From Actinomyces israelii DSM 43320 (GTDB lineage Bacteria > Actinomycetota > Actinomycetes > Actinomycetales > Actinomycetaceae), in assembly GCF_000711965.1 (NCBI RefSeq), contig NZ_KL544004.1:1-50014 (forward strand): DNA of 50,014 nucleotides, read 5' to 3'. The position numbers and the translations under genes are program-made. Below, one piece after another: positions 33,868 to 41,317 of this stretch. Below the pieces are notes generated by a model. That model made no database searches and was not told the DNA's origin. It was given only the letters and a program-made list of their open reading frames with translations. Each line of letters opens with the position of its first letter. Within the stretch, counting starts at the first letter, position 1.

Positions 33868-35304
33868 ATGAGTGAGGACCCCTTCGACGACATCGAGCAG
33901 ATGCTCTCCGCCCTCTTCGGCGCTGACGTCGCCGGAGACGCTGTGGCCGCGCTGCGCTCCTCCGGCGTCGATCCGGCGCAGTTCGCCCAGATGAGCGGCG
34001 TGGACCTGTCCCGGATCACCCCCGGGCAGATGATGGCCATGCGCACTCAGATGCAGCAGATGATGGCCGGTGCGCAGGACGGCCCGGTCAACTGGACCAT
34101 GGGGCGCAGCCTCGCGCTCCAGGAGGCCGCCAAGAACGGCGACCCGGCCATCACGGCCGGCGACGCCGAGGCGACACGCCAGGCGCTGCGGGTGGCCGAC
34201 CTGTGGCTGGACACGGCCACCGATCTCATGCCGGCCCCCGGCGCCCGCGAGGCCTGGTCGCGCTCGCAGTGGGTCGAGCGGACCCTGCCGGTGTGGCAGG
34301 ACGTGTGCGCCCCGGTCGCGGAGGCCGCCACCGCCGCCCTCGCCGCCGCACTGGAGAGCCAGACCAAGGACCTGGCCGACAACAACCCCGATCTGGGGGA
34401 CGCCGCCCGCCAGGTCGGCGCCCTGACCCAGATCATGCGCTCCATGGCGGGCACCGCCTTCGGCCTCCAGGTCGGGCACGCCGTCGGCGAGCTCGCCGGT
34501 CAGGCCCTCGCCGCCACCGACGTCGGGCTGCCGCTGAAGCGGGAGCCCGGCACAGCTCTTGTCCTGGCCAATGTGACGGCCTTCGCCGAGGGCCTGGAGG
34601 TCGAGGCCGAGCAGGTGCGCATGTTCCTGGCGGTGCGGGAGGCGGCCGCCGCGCGCCTGTACGCCCATGTTCCCTGGCTGCGCGGCCAGCTGCTGGGCGC
34701 CGTCGAGACCTACGCGCGCGAGATACGGGTCGACACCGGTGCCATTGAGGAGGCGGTCGCCGAGGTCGACCCCTCCGACCCCGAGGCGATCCGCTCGGCG
34801 CTGGAGTCGGGCATGTTCGCCCCGCAGGAGACCCCCGCCCAGGTGGAGGCCCTGGAGAAGCTGGAGACGCTGCTGGCGCTGGTCGAGGGCTGGGTCGAGG
34901 TCGTCACCGCACGGGCCACCGCCCCCCATCTGCCGCACGCCGTGCCGCTGCGGGAGATGGTGCGCCGTCGTCGGATTCAGGGCGGTCCTGCCGAGAAGGT
35001 CTTCGCCCGTCTCATCGGCCTGGAGTTCCGCCCCCGGCGCGTGAGGGAGGCCGCGCGCCTGTGGGAGCTGCTGGGCGAGGAGGTCGGCGACGGCGAGCGC
35101 GACGCGTTCTGGAAGCACCCCGATGTCATGCCGGCTGCTTCCGAGCTGGCCAGCCCCGAGGACTTCCTGACCATGCGCCGGGCCGCCCAGGACATGGACG
35201 CCGAGGTCGATGCGGACCTCGCCTCCCTGCTGGACGGGACGCTGGGCTACGCCGGGGGCGCCCGCGACGCCGACGAGAACCGCCCAGAGGGCATGGGGGA
35301 CTAG
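33868..35304 (+). CDS. DUF2342 / zincin-like family protein
   Basis: Predicted 478 residues. Family features: acidic N-terminus, MRTQMQQMM helix, VNWTMGRSLALQ, WLDTATDLMPAP, a central GTAFGLQVGHAVGELAGQAL stretch and LLALVEGWVEVVTARA. The family is annotated as coenzyme-F420-associated or zinc-dependent metalloprotease. No HExxH is visible here: the segment expected to carry histidines reads VREAAAARLYAHVPWL. Activity is therefore doubtful. GAGAGGAA lies before the ATG. Convergent with the PPA1309 gene and divergent from the Lon-type protease gene, a common actinobacterial pair. Confidence 0.82.
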   Translation: MSEDPFDDIEQMLSALFGADVAGDAVAALRSSGVDPAQFAQMSGVDLSRITPGQMMAMRTQMQQMMAGAQDGPVNWTMGRSLALQEAAKNGDPAITAGDAEATRQALRVADLWLDTATDLMPAPGAREAWSRSQWVERTLPVWQDVCAPVAEAATAALAAALESQTKDLADNNPDLGDAARQVGALTQIMRSMAGTAFGLQVGHAVGELAGQALAATDVGLPLKREPGTALVLANVTAFAEGLEVEAEQVRMFLAVREAAAARLYAHVPWLRGQLLGAVETYAREIRVDTGAIEEAVAEVDPSDPEAIRSALESGMFAPQETPAQVEALEKLETLLALVEGWVEVVTARATAPHLPHAVPLREMVRRRRIQGGPAEKVFARLIGLEFRPRRVREAARLWELLGEEVGDGERDAFWKHPDVMPAASELASPEDFLTMRRAAQDMDAEVDADLASLLDGTLGYAGGARDADENRPEGMGD

Positions 35305-35319
35305 CCGGCCCGGGCCGCC

Positions 35320-35892
35320 TCACTCGAGAGTCGAGGCCAGGGCCTCGACCAGCCCAGGCACGAGAGTGTCGCCGCTCACCACGCGGTCGGCAGAGTCCTG
35401 CGTCCGGGAGCGGACCGCGCACCAGGACTCACCGGTGCGCAGCACCCCTACCACCATCCGCACGTCCTCTCGGTCGGGCCGCGCCCTTAAGAAGGCCAGG
35501 CGCTCCTGCGCGTCCTGGATGGCCGCGGCCTCCTGCTCCGCCTCGGCCGGCAGGACCAGCCGCTCGACGGCGAGCGCCACCCCGTCAACGGTCTGCGGCC
35601 AGGCGAGCCGGCCCAGCAGGTCCTCCAGATCGACGGCTGCGGGCAGGTTCTCCTGCTCGATTATGGTCAGCGCCTGCGGGTCGTGTCGCGCCTGGGCCAG
35701 CGCCGCGTCGTCGAGCAGCTCGGCCAGCGCGGGGTCCTGCTCCAGGGCCGCAGCGGTGCGCACCAGTGCGAAGACCCTGGCCGGAGCGTCCCAGCCGCGC
35801 TGGGCGACATGCTCCTCGAGCTCGAGGATGGCGCTCCTCAGGGAGCGCTGGCGCGGGGAGGCGGGCTGGTGGGCGGGCGTCTGCTCAGTCAT
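35320..35892 (-). CDS. PPA1309-family protein
   Basis: Predicted 190-residue soluble protein. SAILELEEHVAQRGWDAPARVFALVRT near the start (opening SAILELEEHVAQRG) and LPWPQ-like LAWPQTVDGVALAVERLVLP, followed by EDVRMVVGVLRTGESWCAVR, fit the actinobacterial PPA1309 family, whose function is unknown. It lies between the DUF2342 gene (15 bases from stop to stop) and the UPF0182 gene, the arrangement usual in actinobacteria. The ATG is preceded by TAGGCT at a distance of six bases, so translation is probably leaderless. Confidence 0.85.
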   Translation of the reverse strand: MTEQTPAHQPASPRQRSLRSAILELEEHVAQRGWDAPARVFALVRTAAALEQDPALAELLDDAALAQARHDPQALTIIEQENLPAAVDLEDLLGRLAWPQTVDGVALAVERLVLPAEAEQEAAAIQDAQERLAFLRARPDREDVRMVVGVLRTGESWCAVRSRTQDSADRVVSGDTLVPGLVEALASTLE

Positions 35893-35898
35893 ACGGCG

Positions 35899-35927
35899 AG
35901 CCTAAGGACCCCGCCCTGCGGCGTCGA
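35899..35927 (-). promoter_or_regulatory. Promoter of the PPA1309 gene (TCGACG - 17 bp - TAGGCT)
   Basis: On the minus strand a -35-like TCGACG (35927-35922) and -10 TAGGCT (35904-35899) are 17 bp apart. Only six bases separate the -10 box from the ATG, so the mRNA should begin at the start codon. Confidence 0.55.
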
Positions 35928-36129
35928 CATACCGGGAGGATGAGGATCCGGGCCGGGCCGCGGCGGAGCCGGCCCTGCGCGGGGCCCGCCGAGCCGGCGA
36001 CTCGCGCGGGTCGCGGGGCGGGTTTTGTGGGCTCCGCACGACCTGTGGGACGATGAGTGTGTCCGGCGACCCAGCGCCGTAATCCATACGCGCACCCGCG
36101 CACACCTCTCAACCACACGGAGCGTGACC

Positions 36130-39100
36130 GTGAGCACCAGGCCAGACGACGAGCCCGACGACAAGCGTCCTGCGCCCGACGAGTCCTCCTCGTCCAGTCG
36201 AGAGGAGCGCGTCCGCGGTGGTTTCTTCCAGTCGGACACCGCCGACACCGCCGGCTCTCCGGGGGACTCCGCCGAGAGCCCTCGCACGGGCGACGCGCCC
36301 GAGGACCCCGATGAGGGCCGCGGGAACCCGCTGAGCGGCTTCGATCCGGCGTCCTTCCTCTTCGGCGGCGCCGCGCCCTTCGGCGCACGGCGCTCGGAGG
36401 GCGCGCGCGGTTCCGGCCGGAAGGACTCCACCGGGTCGGGCGGGCCCCGGCGCCCGTCTCGACCGGTCGCCGGCGCCGCGGGCGGTTCGCGTCGCCCGGG
36501 GCCGCTGGTCCTGACCCTGGGGATTCTCGCTGCGCTGGCCGCGGTCATTGTCTTCCTGTCTCGCACCTGGACCGAGGTGCTCTGGTTCAACCAGCTCGGT
36601 TTCGCGCGCGTGCTGTGGACCCAGTGGATCGCCGCAGGCATCATGTTCGCGGTCGGCTTCATTGTGATGTTCGGCGCCATGTTCGCCGCCATCACCAGGG
36701 CCTACCGCTCGCGCGAGATCAGCCTCCCGACTGATGAGGCGACCCGCAACCTGGAGGCCTACCGCACGGCGGTGGAGCCCATGCGCCGGACACTGACCTG
36801 GGGCGTGCCCGCCGTGCTGGCGCTGCTGGCCTCGGCGTGGGAGCTCGCCCCGCACTGGCGAGAGGCGCTGCTGGCCATCCACTCCCACTCCTTCGGCGTG
36901 CCCGACCCGCAGTTCGGCCTGGACATCTCCTTCTACGTGTTCATCCTGCCGGTGCTGGAGATCGCGATCTCCTACCTGTCGCGCGTGGTGATCTTCGCCG
37001 GCATTGCCAGCGTCGTCGTCCACTACCTGTACGGCGGGATCTCGATTGCGCGCAAGCCCCATTTCACACGGGCCGCACGCCTTCACCTCACCGTCTTCCT
37101 CGCCCTGTTCTCCGTGCTCCACGGTGCGAGCTACTGGCTGAGCCGGTACTCCTCCCTGTACGCCTCCAACGCGAAGTTCGACGGCGCCGGCTACACCGAC
37201 GTCCACGCCTCCATCCCGGCCCAGGCGATCCTGGCGGCGATCAGCGTCGTCGTCGCCGTCCTGTTCGTCGCCTCGGCGCGCACCCGCTCCTGGCGGCTGC
37301 CGGTCACGGGCGTGGCGGTCATGGTCATCTCGGCCCTGATCGTGGGCGTCGCCTACCCGGTGGTCATCCAGAAGTTCGTCGTGGACCCCAACGCCCAGCG
37401 CGAGGAGTCCCAGTACATCGACCGCAATATCAAGGCCACGCTGAGCGCGTACGGCCTGGGTGACGTCGAGGCGAGCACCTATGACGCCACGACCACCGCC
37501 GAGTCGGGCCAGCTCATGCACGACGCCGAGTCGACGACCTCGATCCGCCTGCTGGACCCGAACCTCGTCTCCCCGGCCTTCAAGCAGCGCCAGCAGAACA
37601 AGCAGTACTACTCCTTCGCCTCCCAGCTCAATGTCGACCGCTACCGGATCGGCGACGAGTCGCGCGACACGGTGATCGCGGTGCGCGAGCTGAGCCAGGA
37701 GGGCCTGGACGCCGGGCAGCGCACGTGGATCAACGACCACACCGTCTACACCCACGGCTACGGCGTGGTCACCGCCCACGGCAACACGGTCAGCTCGGAC
37801 GGCTCGCCCGCGTTCTGGGAGGGCGGCATCCCCTCCAAGGGCGACCTGGGCGACTACGAGCCGCGCATCTACTTCGGCAAGTCCTCGCCGTCGTACTCGA
37901 TCGTGGGCGGCGACGACGGCGGCAGCCCGCGCGAGCTCGACTACCCCGACGACTCGGCCGCCTCCGGCCAGGTCAACACGACCTTCGCCGGCAGCGGCGG
38001 CCCGAACGTGTCCAACCCGTTCAACAGGCTCCTGTACGCCACCAGGTTCGCCGAGATGAACATCCTGTTCTCCCAGGAGGTCCGCCCCGGCTCGCAGATC
38101 CTCTACGACCGCGACCCGGCCGAGCGCGTCGCCAAGGTCGCGCCGTGGCTGACCCTGGACGGCAACCCGTACCCGGCGGTCGTCGACGACGACGGAGACC
38201 CGAGCACGCCCAAGCGGGTCGTGTGGATCCTCGACGGCTACACGACGACCAACAACTACCCCTACTCGCAGCACGAGTCCCTGGCGGACTCCATGAGCGA
38301 CGCGACGACGGGGCGGGCCTCCCTGCTCGGCGCCCCGAAGGAGTCCAACTACGTGCGCAACTCCGTCAAGGCCGTCGTCGACGCCTACGACGGCAGCGTC
38401 AAGCTCTACGAGTGGGACGAGCAGGACCCGCTCCTGGACGCCTGGGAGTCGGTCTTCCCGGGCACCGTCACGCCCATGAGCGAGATGAGCGCCGACCTCA
38501 TGGCCCACATGCGCTACCCGGAGGACCTGTTCAAGGTCCAGCGCACGGTCATGGCCAGGTACCACGTGACCAACCCCGAGGACTTCTACTCGGGCGGTGA
38601 CTTCTGGAAGGTCCCCGACGACCCCACCAAGGACGGGGACTCGGCGCAGGCCCCCTACTACCTGACCCTGAAGATGCCGGACCAGGAGCAGGCGTCCTTC
38701 TCCCTGTCCAGCGTCTACATCATCGGCGGCAATACCGACCGCAACGTGCTCACCGGCTTCCTGGCCGTGGACTCCGAGACTGCCAGCGGCGAGCCCGGGG
38801 TGAGGAACCCCGACTACGGCAGGCTGCGGCTCCTGGAGCTGCCGCGCTCGTCCAACGTGTCCGGTCCCGGCCAGGTGCAGAACAACTTCAACTCCGACGG
38901 CAACGCCAGCCAGGTCCTCAACCTGCTCAGCCAGCAGGGGTCGCAGGTCATCAAGGGCAACCTGCTGACGCTGCCGGTGGGCGGAGGCCTCCTCTACGTC
39001 CAACCGGTCTATGTCCAGTCCTCCTCCGGGACGCAGTACCCGCTGCTGCGCAAGGTGCTGGTCTCCTTTGGCGACAATATCGGCTTCGCCGACACGCTGA

Positions 39101-39504
39101 AGGAGGCGCTCAACCAGGTCTTCGGGGGGGACTCCGGCGCGACCACGGGGCAGGAGGTCGTCGACGGCGACTCCGCCGCGGCCAATGACACGTCCTCGAC
39201 CACCGACCCGGCCGCCGCTGCGTCGGCGCAGCCCTCGGCCTCTCCGACCGCGACCGGAACCGCCGGCGCGCCGACGTCGACGCCCAGCGCGCAGCCCACG
39301 GCCTCCGCGACCGGGAGCGCGCCGGCATCCAGCGGCGATCCGCAGACGGACCTCAATGCGGCGCTCACGGACGCCGAGACCGCCATGAACGACTCCAACA
39401 AGGCGATGCAGTCCGGGGACTGGACGGCCTACGGGGAGGCGCAGGCCAGGCTCAACAACGCCCTCCAGCGGGCGTTTGAGGCCCAGAAGAAGCTGGGCGG
39501 CTGA
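36130..39504 (+). CDS. UPF0182 family large integral membrane protein
   Basis: Predicted 1124 residues. The first 115 residues are polar, acidic and disordered-looking. Seven or so membrane helices follow up to about residue 420, with the family hallmarks TWTEVLWFNQLGFARVLWTQ (helix 1-2), SYWLSRYSSLYASNAKFDGAGYTDVHA split by a helix, and PNAQREESQYIDRNI. A large extracytoplasmic domain follows (NDHTVYTHGYGVV, LLYATRFAEMNILFS, DGNPYPAVVDD). The C-terminus is a Thr/Ala/Pro/Ser-rich linker and a short helical tail. Function unknown. GTG at 36130 has ACGGAG upstream; GTG 36124 is an alternative. Confidence 0.93.
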   Translation: MSTRPDDEPDDKRPAPDESSSSSREERVRGGFFQSDTADTAGSPGDSAESPRTGDAPEDPDEGRGNPLSGFDPASFLFGGAAPFGARRSEGARGSGRKDSTGSGGPRRPSRPVAGAAGGSRRPGPLVLTLGILAALAAVIVFLSRTWTEVLWFNQLGFARVLWTQWIAAGIMFAVGFIVMFGAMFAAITRAYRSREISLPTDEATRNLEAYRTAVEPMRRTLTWGVPAVLALLASAWELAPHWREALLAIHSHSFGVPDPQFGLDISFYVFILPVLEIAISYLSRVVIFAGIASVVVHYLYGGISIARKPHFTRAARLHLTVFLALFSVLHGASYWLSRYSSLYASNAKFDGAGYTDVHASIPAQAILAAISVVVAVLFVASARTRSWRLPVTGVAVMVISALIVGVAYPVVIQKFVVDPNAQREESQYIDRNIKATLSAYGLGDVEASTYDATTTAESGQLMHDAESTTSIRLLDPNLVSPAFKQRQQNKQYYSFASQLNVDRYRIGDESRDTVIAVRELSQEGLDAGQRTWINDHTVYTHGYGVVTAHGNTVSSDGSPAFWEGGIPSKGDLGDYEPRIYFGKSSPSYSIVGGDDGGSPRELDYPDDSAASGQVNTTFAGSGGPNVSNPFNRLLYATRFAEMNILFSQEVRPGSQILYDRDPAERVAKVAPWLTLDGNPYPAVVDDDGDPSTPKRVVWILDGYTTTNNYPYSQHESLADSMSDATTGRASLLGAPKESNYVRNSVKAVVDAYDGSVKLYEWDEQDPLLDAWESVFPGTVTPMSEMSADLMAHMRYPEDLFKVQRTVMARYHVTNPEDFYSGGDFWKVPDDPTKDGDSAQAPYYLTLKMPDQEQASFSLSSVYIIGGNTDRNVLTGFLAVDSETASGEPGVRNPDYGRLRLLELPRSSNVSGPGQVQNNFNSDGNASQVLNLLSQQGSQVIKGNLLTLPVGGGLLYVQPVYVQSSSGTQYPLLRKVLVSFGDNIGFADTLKEALNQVFGGDSGATTGQEVVDGDSAAANDTSSTTDPAAAASAQPSASPTATGTAGAPTSTPSAQPTASATGSAPASSGDPQTDLNAALTDAETAMNDSNKAMQSGDWTAYGEAQARLNNALQRAFEAQKKLGG

Positions 39505-39528
39505 CACACGGGGAAGGCCCGCCGCTCA

Positions 39529-39563
39529 CGGGGCGCTCGCAGGAGACTCCTGCGGGCGCCCCG
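39529..39563. terminator. Terminator hairpin after the UPF0182 gene
   Basis: CGGGGCGC (39529-39536) pairs with GCGCCCCG (39556-39563); inside, GCAGGA pairs with TCCTGC around a 3-base loop, with a 2x2 internal loop between. It lies 25 bases after the stop. No U tract, as usual for actinobacteria. Confidence 0.6.
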
Positions 39564-39622
39564 CCGCACAGGGCGCTCCTGACCGCGGCGCCCGGTGGTG
39601 AGCAAGGGCACGCGCCGGCGGA

Positions 39623-39651
39623 TTGAGTTCCCGGGGCCCGGCGGCTAGGCT
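39623..39651 (+). promoter_or_regulatory. Promoter of the initiator tRNA gene (TTGAGT - 17 bp - TAGGCT)
   Basis: -35 TTGAGT at 39623-39628 and -10 TAGGCT at 39646-39651 with a 17-bp spacer. The -10 box ends 11 bases before the mature tRNA 5' end. Confidence 0.75.
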
Positions 39652-39662
39652 GGTCCCGCCGC

Positions 39663-39736
39663 CGCGGGGTGGAGCAGTTCGGTAGCTCGCCGGGCTCATA
39701 ACCCGGAGGTCGCAGGTTCGAATCCTGCCCCCGCTA
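39663..39736 (+). tRNA. Initiator tRNA-fMet (anticodon CAT)
   Basis: A 74-base tRNA without encoded CCA. The acceptor stem CGCGGGG pairs with CCCCGCT except at C1:U72, the unpaired first position that marks initiator tRNAs. The anticodon stem has the three consecutive G-C pairs (GGG, CCC) flanking CTCATAA, needed for P-site initiation. T-arm GCAGGTTCGAATCCTGC; discriminator A. Elongator Met tRNAs have a paired first position. It sits at the border of foreign DNA. Confidence 0.95.
39696..39736. other. Inferred integration site (att) in the 3' half of the tRNA
   Basis: Mobile-element-type genes begin at once beyond the tRNA, and an element-encoded reading frame ends in the anticodon loop, so the tRNA 3' half (anticodon loop to discriminator) is the likely crossover region kept intact by the element. 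The second copy that would prove this must lie beyond the window. Confidence 0.4.
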
Positions 39737-40058
39737 CGAGTCCAGAGGCCTCGGTTCCGGAAGGGACCGGGGCCTTCTGCGTGCCCGGCACGTACGGGGC
39801 CGGGACCCAGCCATCGTCGCCGCGGGTCGGGAACAGATCCGCCACTGGTACACCGAGGACCTCGGCCACTGTCGCCAAGTCGGCTGCGGTCCACTTGATG
39901 CGACCGCGCAACCTGTTCCCTACGCCTGGGTAAGCGATGCCAAGGCGCTTAGCAAGGGCAGTGTGAGTGATCGAGCGCATGAACAAGTGTTGGTTGACGG
40001 TGAAACCAACCGCCTCATCGAACCCCATCGTGGACTCAAAGGTTGCTGTGGAAGACAT
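39696..40058 (-). CDS. XRE-type helix-turn-helix regulator overlapping the tRNA
   Basis: Predicted 120 residues. The helix-turn-helix is HTALAKRLGIAYPGVGNRL followed by a helix ending TVAEVLGVPVADLFP, a typical Cro/CI-like domain. The C-terminal residues AGAGFEPATSGL are encoded by the antisense strand of the tRNA 3' half, and the TGA stop is read from the anticodon loop. This ending is common in actinobacterial element genes that run into tRNA attachment sites. Probably the repressor or activator of element excision and transfer. The ATG is six bases from TACGTT, so leaderless. Divergent from the excisionase-like gene. Confidence 0.75.
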   Translation of the reverse strand: MSSTATFESTMGFDEAVGFTVNQHLFMRSITHTALAKRLGIAYPGVGNRLRGRIKWTAADLATVAEVLGVPVADLFPTRGDDGWVPAPYVPGTQKAPVPSGTEASGLVAGAGFEPATSGL

Positions 40059-40064
40059 GCAATT

Positions 40065-40093
40065 AACGTAACGCTCGTAAGCAAAGTGTGCAA
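40065..40093 (-). promoter_or_regulatory. XRE gene promoter (TTGCAC - 17 bp - TACGTT), leaderless
   Basis: On the minus strand, -35 TTGCAC (40093-40088), a 17-bp spacer and -10 TACGTT (40070-40065). Six bases then lead to the ATG at 40058, so the transcript should start at the start codon. Confidence 0.6.
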
Positions 40094-40101
40094 GCGCAAC
40101 C

Positions 40102-40130
40102 TTGACATGGGGTCATACGGAGCGCATGAT
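40102..40130 (+). promoter_or_regulatory. Promoter of the excisionase-like operon (TTGACA - 17 bp - CATGAT), leaderless
   Basis: A perfect -35 TTGACA (40102-40107), 17-bp spacer, and -10 CATGAT (40125-40130, four of six consensus positions). The ATG at 40138 is seven bases further on, at the expected transcription start. It is back-to-back with the XRE promoter, with only 8 bases between the two -35 boxes. Confidence 0.65.
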
Positions 40131-40137
40131 CATCCCT

Positions 40138-40416
40138 ATGGACGTAAGTAAAGCCTACATCCGCAAGCCTAAGGATTTACTCACTGCTCGTCAGGTTGTG
40201 GAGCAGTATCCGGACAGTGGACTCAGTCGGGACGCGCTCTGGCGTTGGGCTCGTGACGGGTTGATCAAGGCTGTGAAGTACCCGTCGGGTCGGGTGCGGT
40301 TCAGGCGCGCTGATGTCGAGGCTCTGCTGGAGCCTCAGGCGGTGGACGGTCCCGCGCCTGCGCCGTCGGCGGGGTCGGCGTCGGCTGCTGGCGAGGGTCA
40401 GGGGACGCTGCTGTGA
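40138..40416 (+). CDS. Excisionase-like (MerR/HTH_17) DNA-binding protein
   Basis: Predicted 92 residues. LLTARQVVEQYPDSGLSRDAL followed by WRWARDGLIKAVKYPSGRVRF and RADVEALL is the winged helix-turn-helix of excisionases and related element regulators (the first part reads LLTARQVVEQY). A Pro/Ala/Ser-rich tail follows. Either a recombination directionality factor or a regulator of the downstream genes. The start is set by the promoter geometry (leaderless at 40138); upstream in-frame ATGs at 40102 and 40126 lie inside the promoter. The TGA overlaps a GTG at 40413. Confidence 0.75.
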   Translation: MDVSKAYIRKPKDLLTARQVVEQYPDSGLSRDALWRWARDGLIKAVKYPSGRVRFRRADVEALLEPQAVDGPAPAPSAGSASAAGEGQGTLL

Positions 40417-40448
40417 GTGTTCGCGGCGGCTGGGGTGGTTCGGTGGTC

Positions 40449-41153
40449 TCAGTTGAGGAATGCGACGCGGGTGAGGTGTTGGTGGCCTGGACGCGGGTTG
40501 GGCGCCGGCGGGTGTACTCCCACGCGGATGGGGGCGTTGGGTGTGTCAGTCAGGAGGTGAAGGGCCCAGGTGGTGCCTTCGTTGGAGGGGAAGGCGTAGG
40601 TTCGTCGGTTTGCCTTGATCTGTATGACGAGCGTGATGTTCGGTGGCAGGACGATGTAGTGGGCTGCCTCGTTGAGGTCGCGGGATGCCTGGTTCATTGG
40701 GACGGAGAGGATCAGGTGTGTGCCGTGGTCGCGCGCCCAGGTTGCGAGCCAGTGCTTGAGGGCCAGGGCGATGCCTTGGCGTCGGTGGGCGGGTTCTACG
40801 GCGAGGTCGTGGATCATGGCGACGTTGTCAAGGATCGTCTTGGCGTCGTCGTGGAGTCCGAGTCGAGCCGGGTGGTCGGCTTCTTGTTCGGCGGGTCCGA
40901 TGAAGGCGGCTCCTACGAGGTGGCTGTCGCGCCACGCTCCTACCAGTTCCCGGTGCAGGTGGTTGTTCCGGTCGGGGAGGGTTTCTGGGAGCGGAACGAA
41001 GCTTGGGTAGGGGACCTGTTCGGTGATGAGGGTGTGGATCGCCTGTACTTCTTCCTTCGTCGCGGCGGGTCGGATGTTGAGCCCGGTGGCTTGGCCCCTG
41101 CTGGTGGGCCTGTGGAGGAGTCTTGCCAGGGCGCTGAGGATGTGGCGAGCCAT
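40449..41153 (-). CDS. GNAT-family N-acetyltransferase
   Basis: Predicted 234 residues. Motif A of the GNAT fold is clear: IHDLAVEPAHRRQGIALAL then KHWLATWARDHGTHLILSV, with the acetyl-CoA loop RRQGIA. Preceding strands (HLVGAAFIG) and the N-terminal helix LLHRPTSRGQ fit the fold. The acceptor is unknown; it could be an antibiotic, peptide or protein. AAAGGAAA lies before the ATG at 41153; an upstream extension to 41273 is arginine-rich and unlikely. It is the only gene here on the minus strand, sitting in a gap of a plus-strand overlapping operon, and may be cargo. Confidence 0.75.
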   Translation of the reverse strand: MARHILSALARLLHRPTSRGQATGLNIRPAATKEEVQAIHTLITEQVPYPSFVPLPETLPDRNNHLHRELVGAWRDSHLVGAAFIGPAEQEADHPARLGLHDDAKTILDNVAMIHDLAVEPAHRRQGIALALKHWLATWARDHGTHLILSVPMNQASRDLNEAAHYIVLPPNITLVIQIKANRRTYAFPSNEGTTWALHLLTDTPNAPIRVGVHPPAPNPRPGHQHLTRVAFLN

Positions 41154-41317
41154 GGTGGCTTTCCTTTCTCGGGGACGGCGGGTGGGTCCCGTCTGTCCTC
41201 GTGGCCTGGCGGCGGTGGTGCGCCGTCCGGCCTGGGTGGGAGGGCGCCTGGCCGGGCGTCCTCCCGCCCGCACCTGATTGTTCCTACGACCTGTGACACG
41301 GATCGGGGTGTGTTGCT

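Noticed and set aside
36109..39507. Very long minus-strand open frame opposite the UPF0182 gene
   Set aside because: Gly/Arg/Val/His-rich sequence without domains; a shadow of GC-rich coding on the plus strand, where the family is unmistakable.
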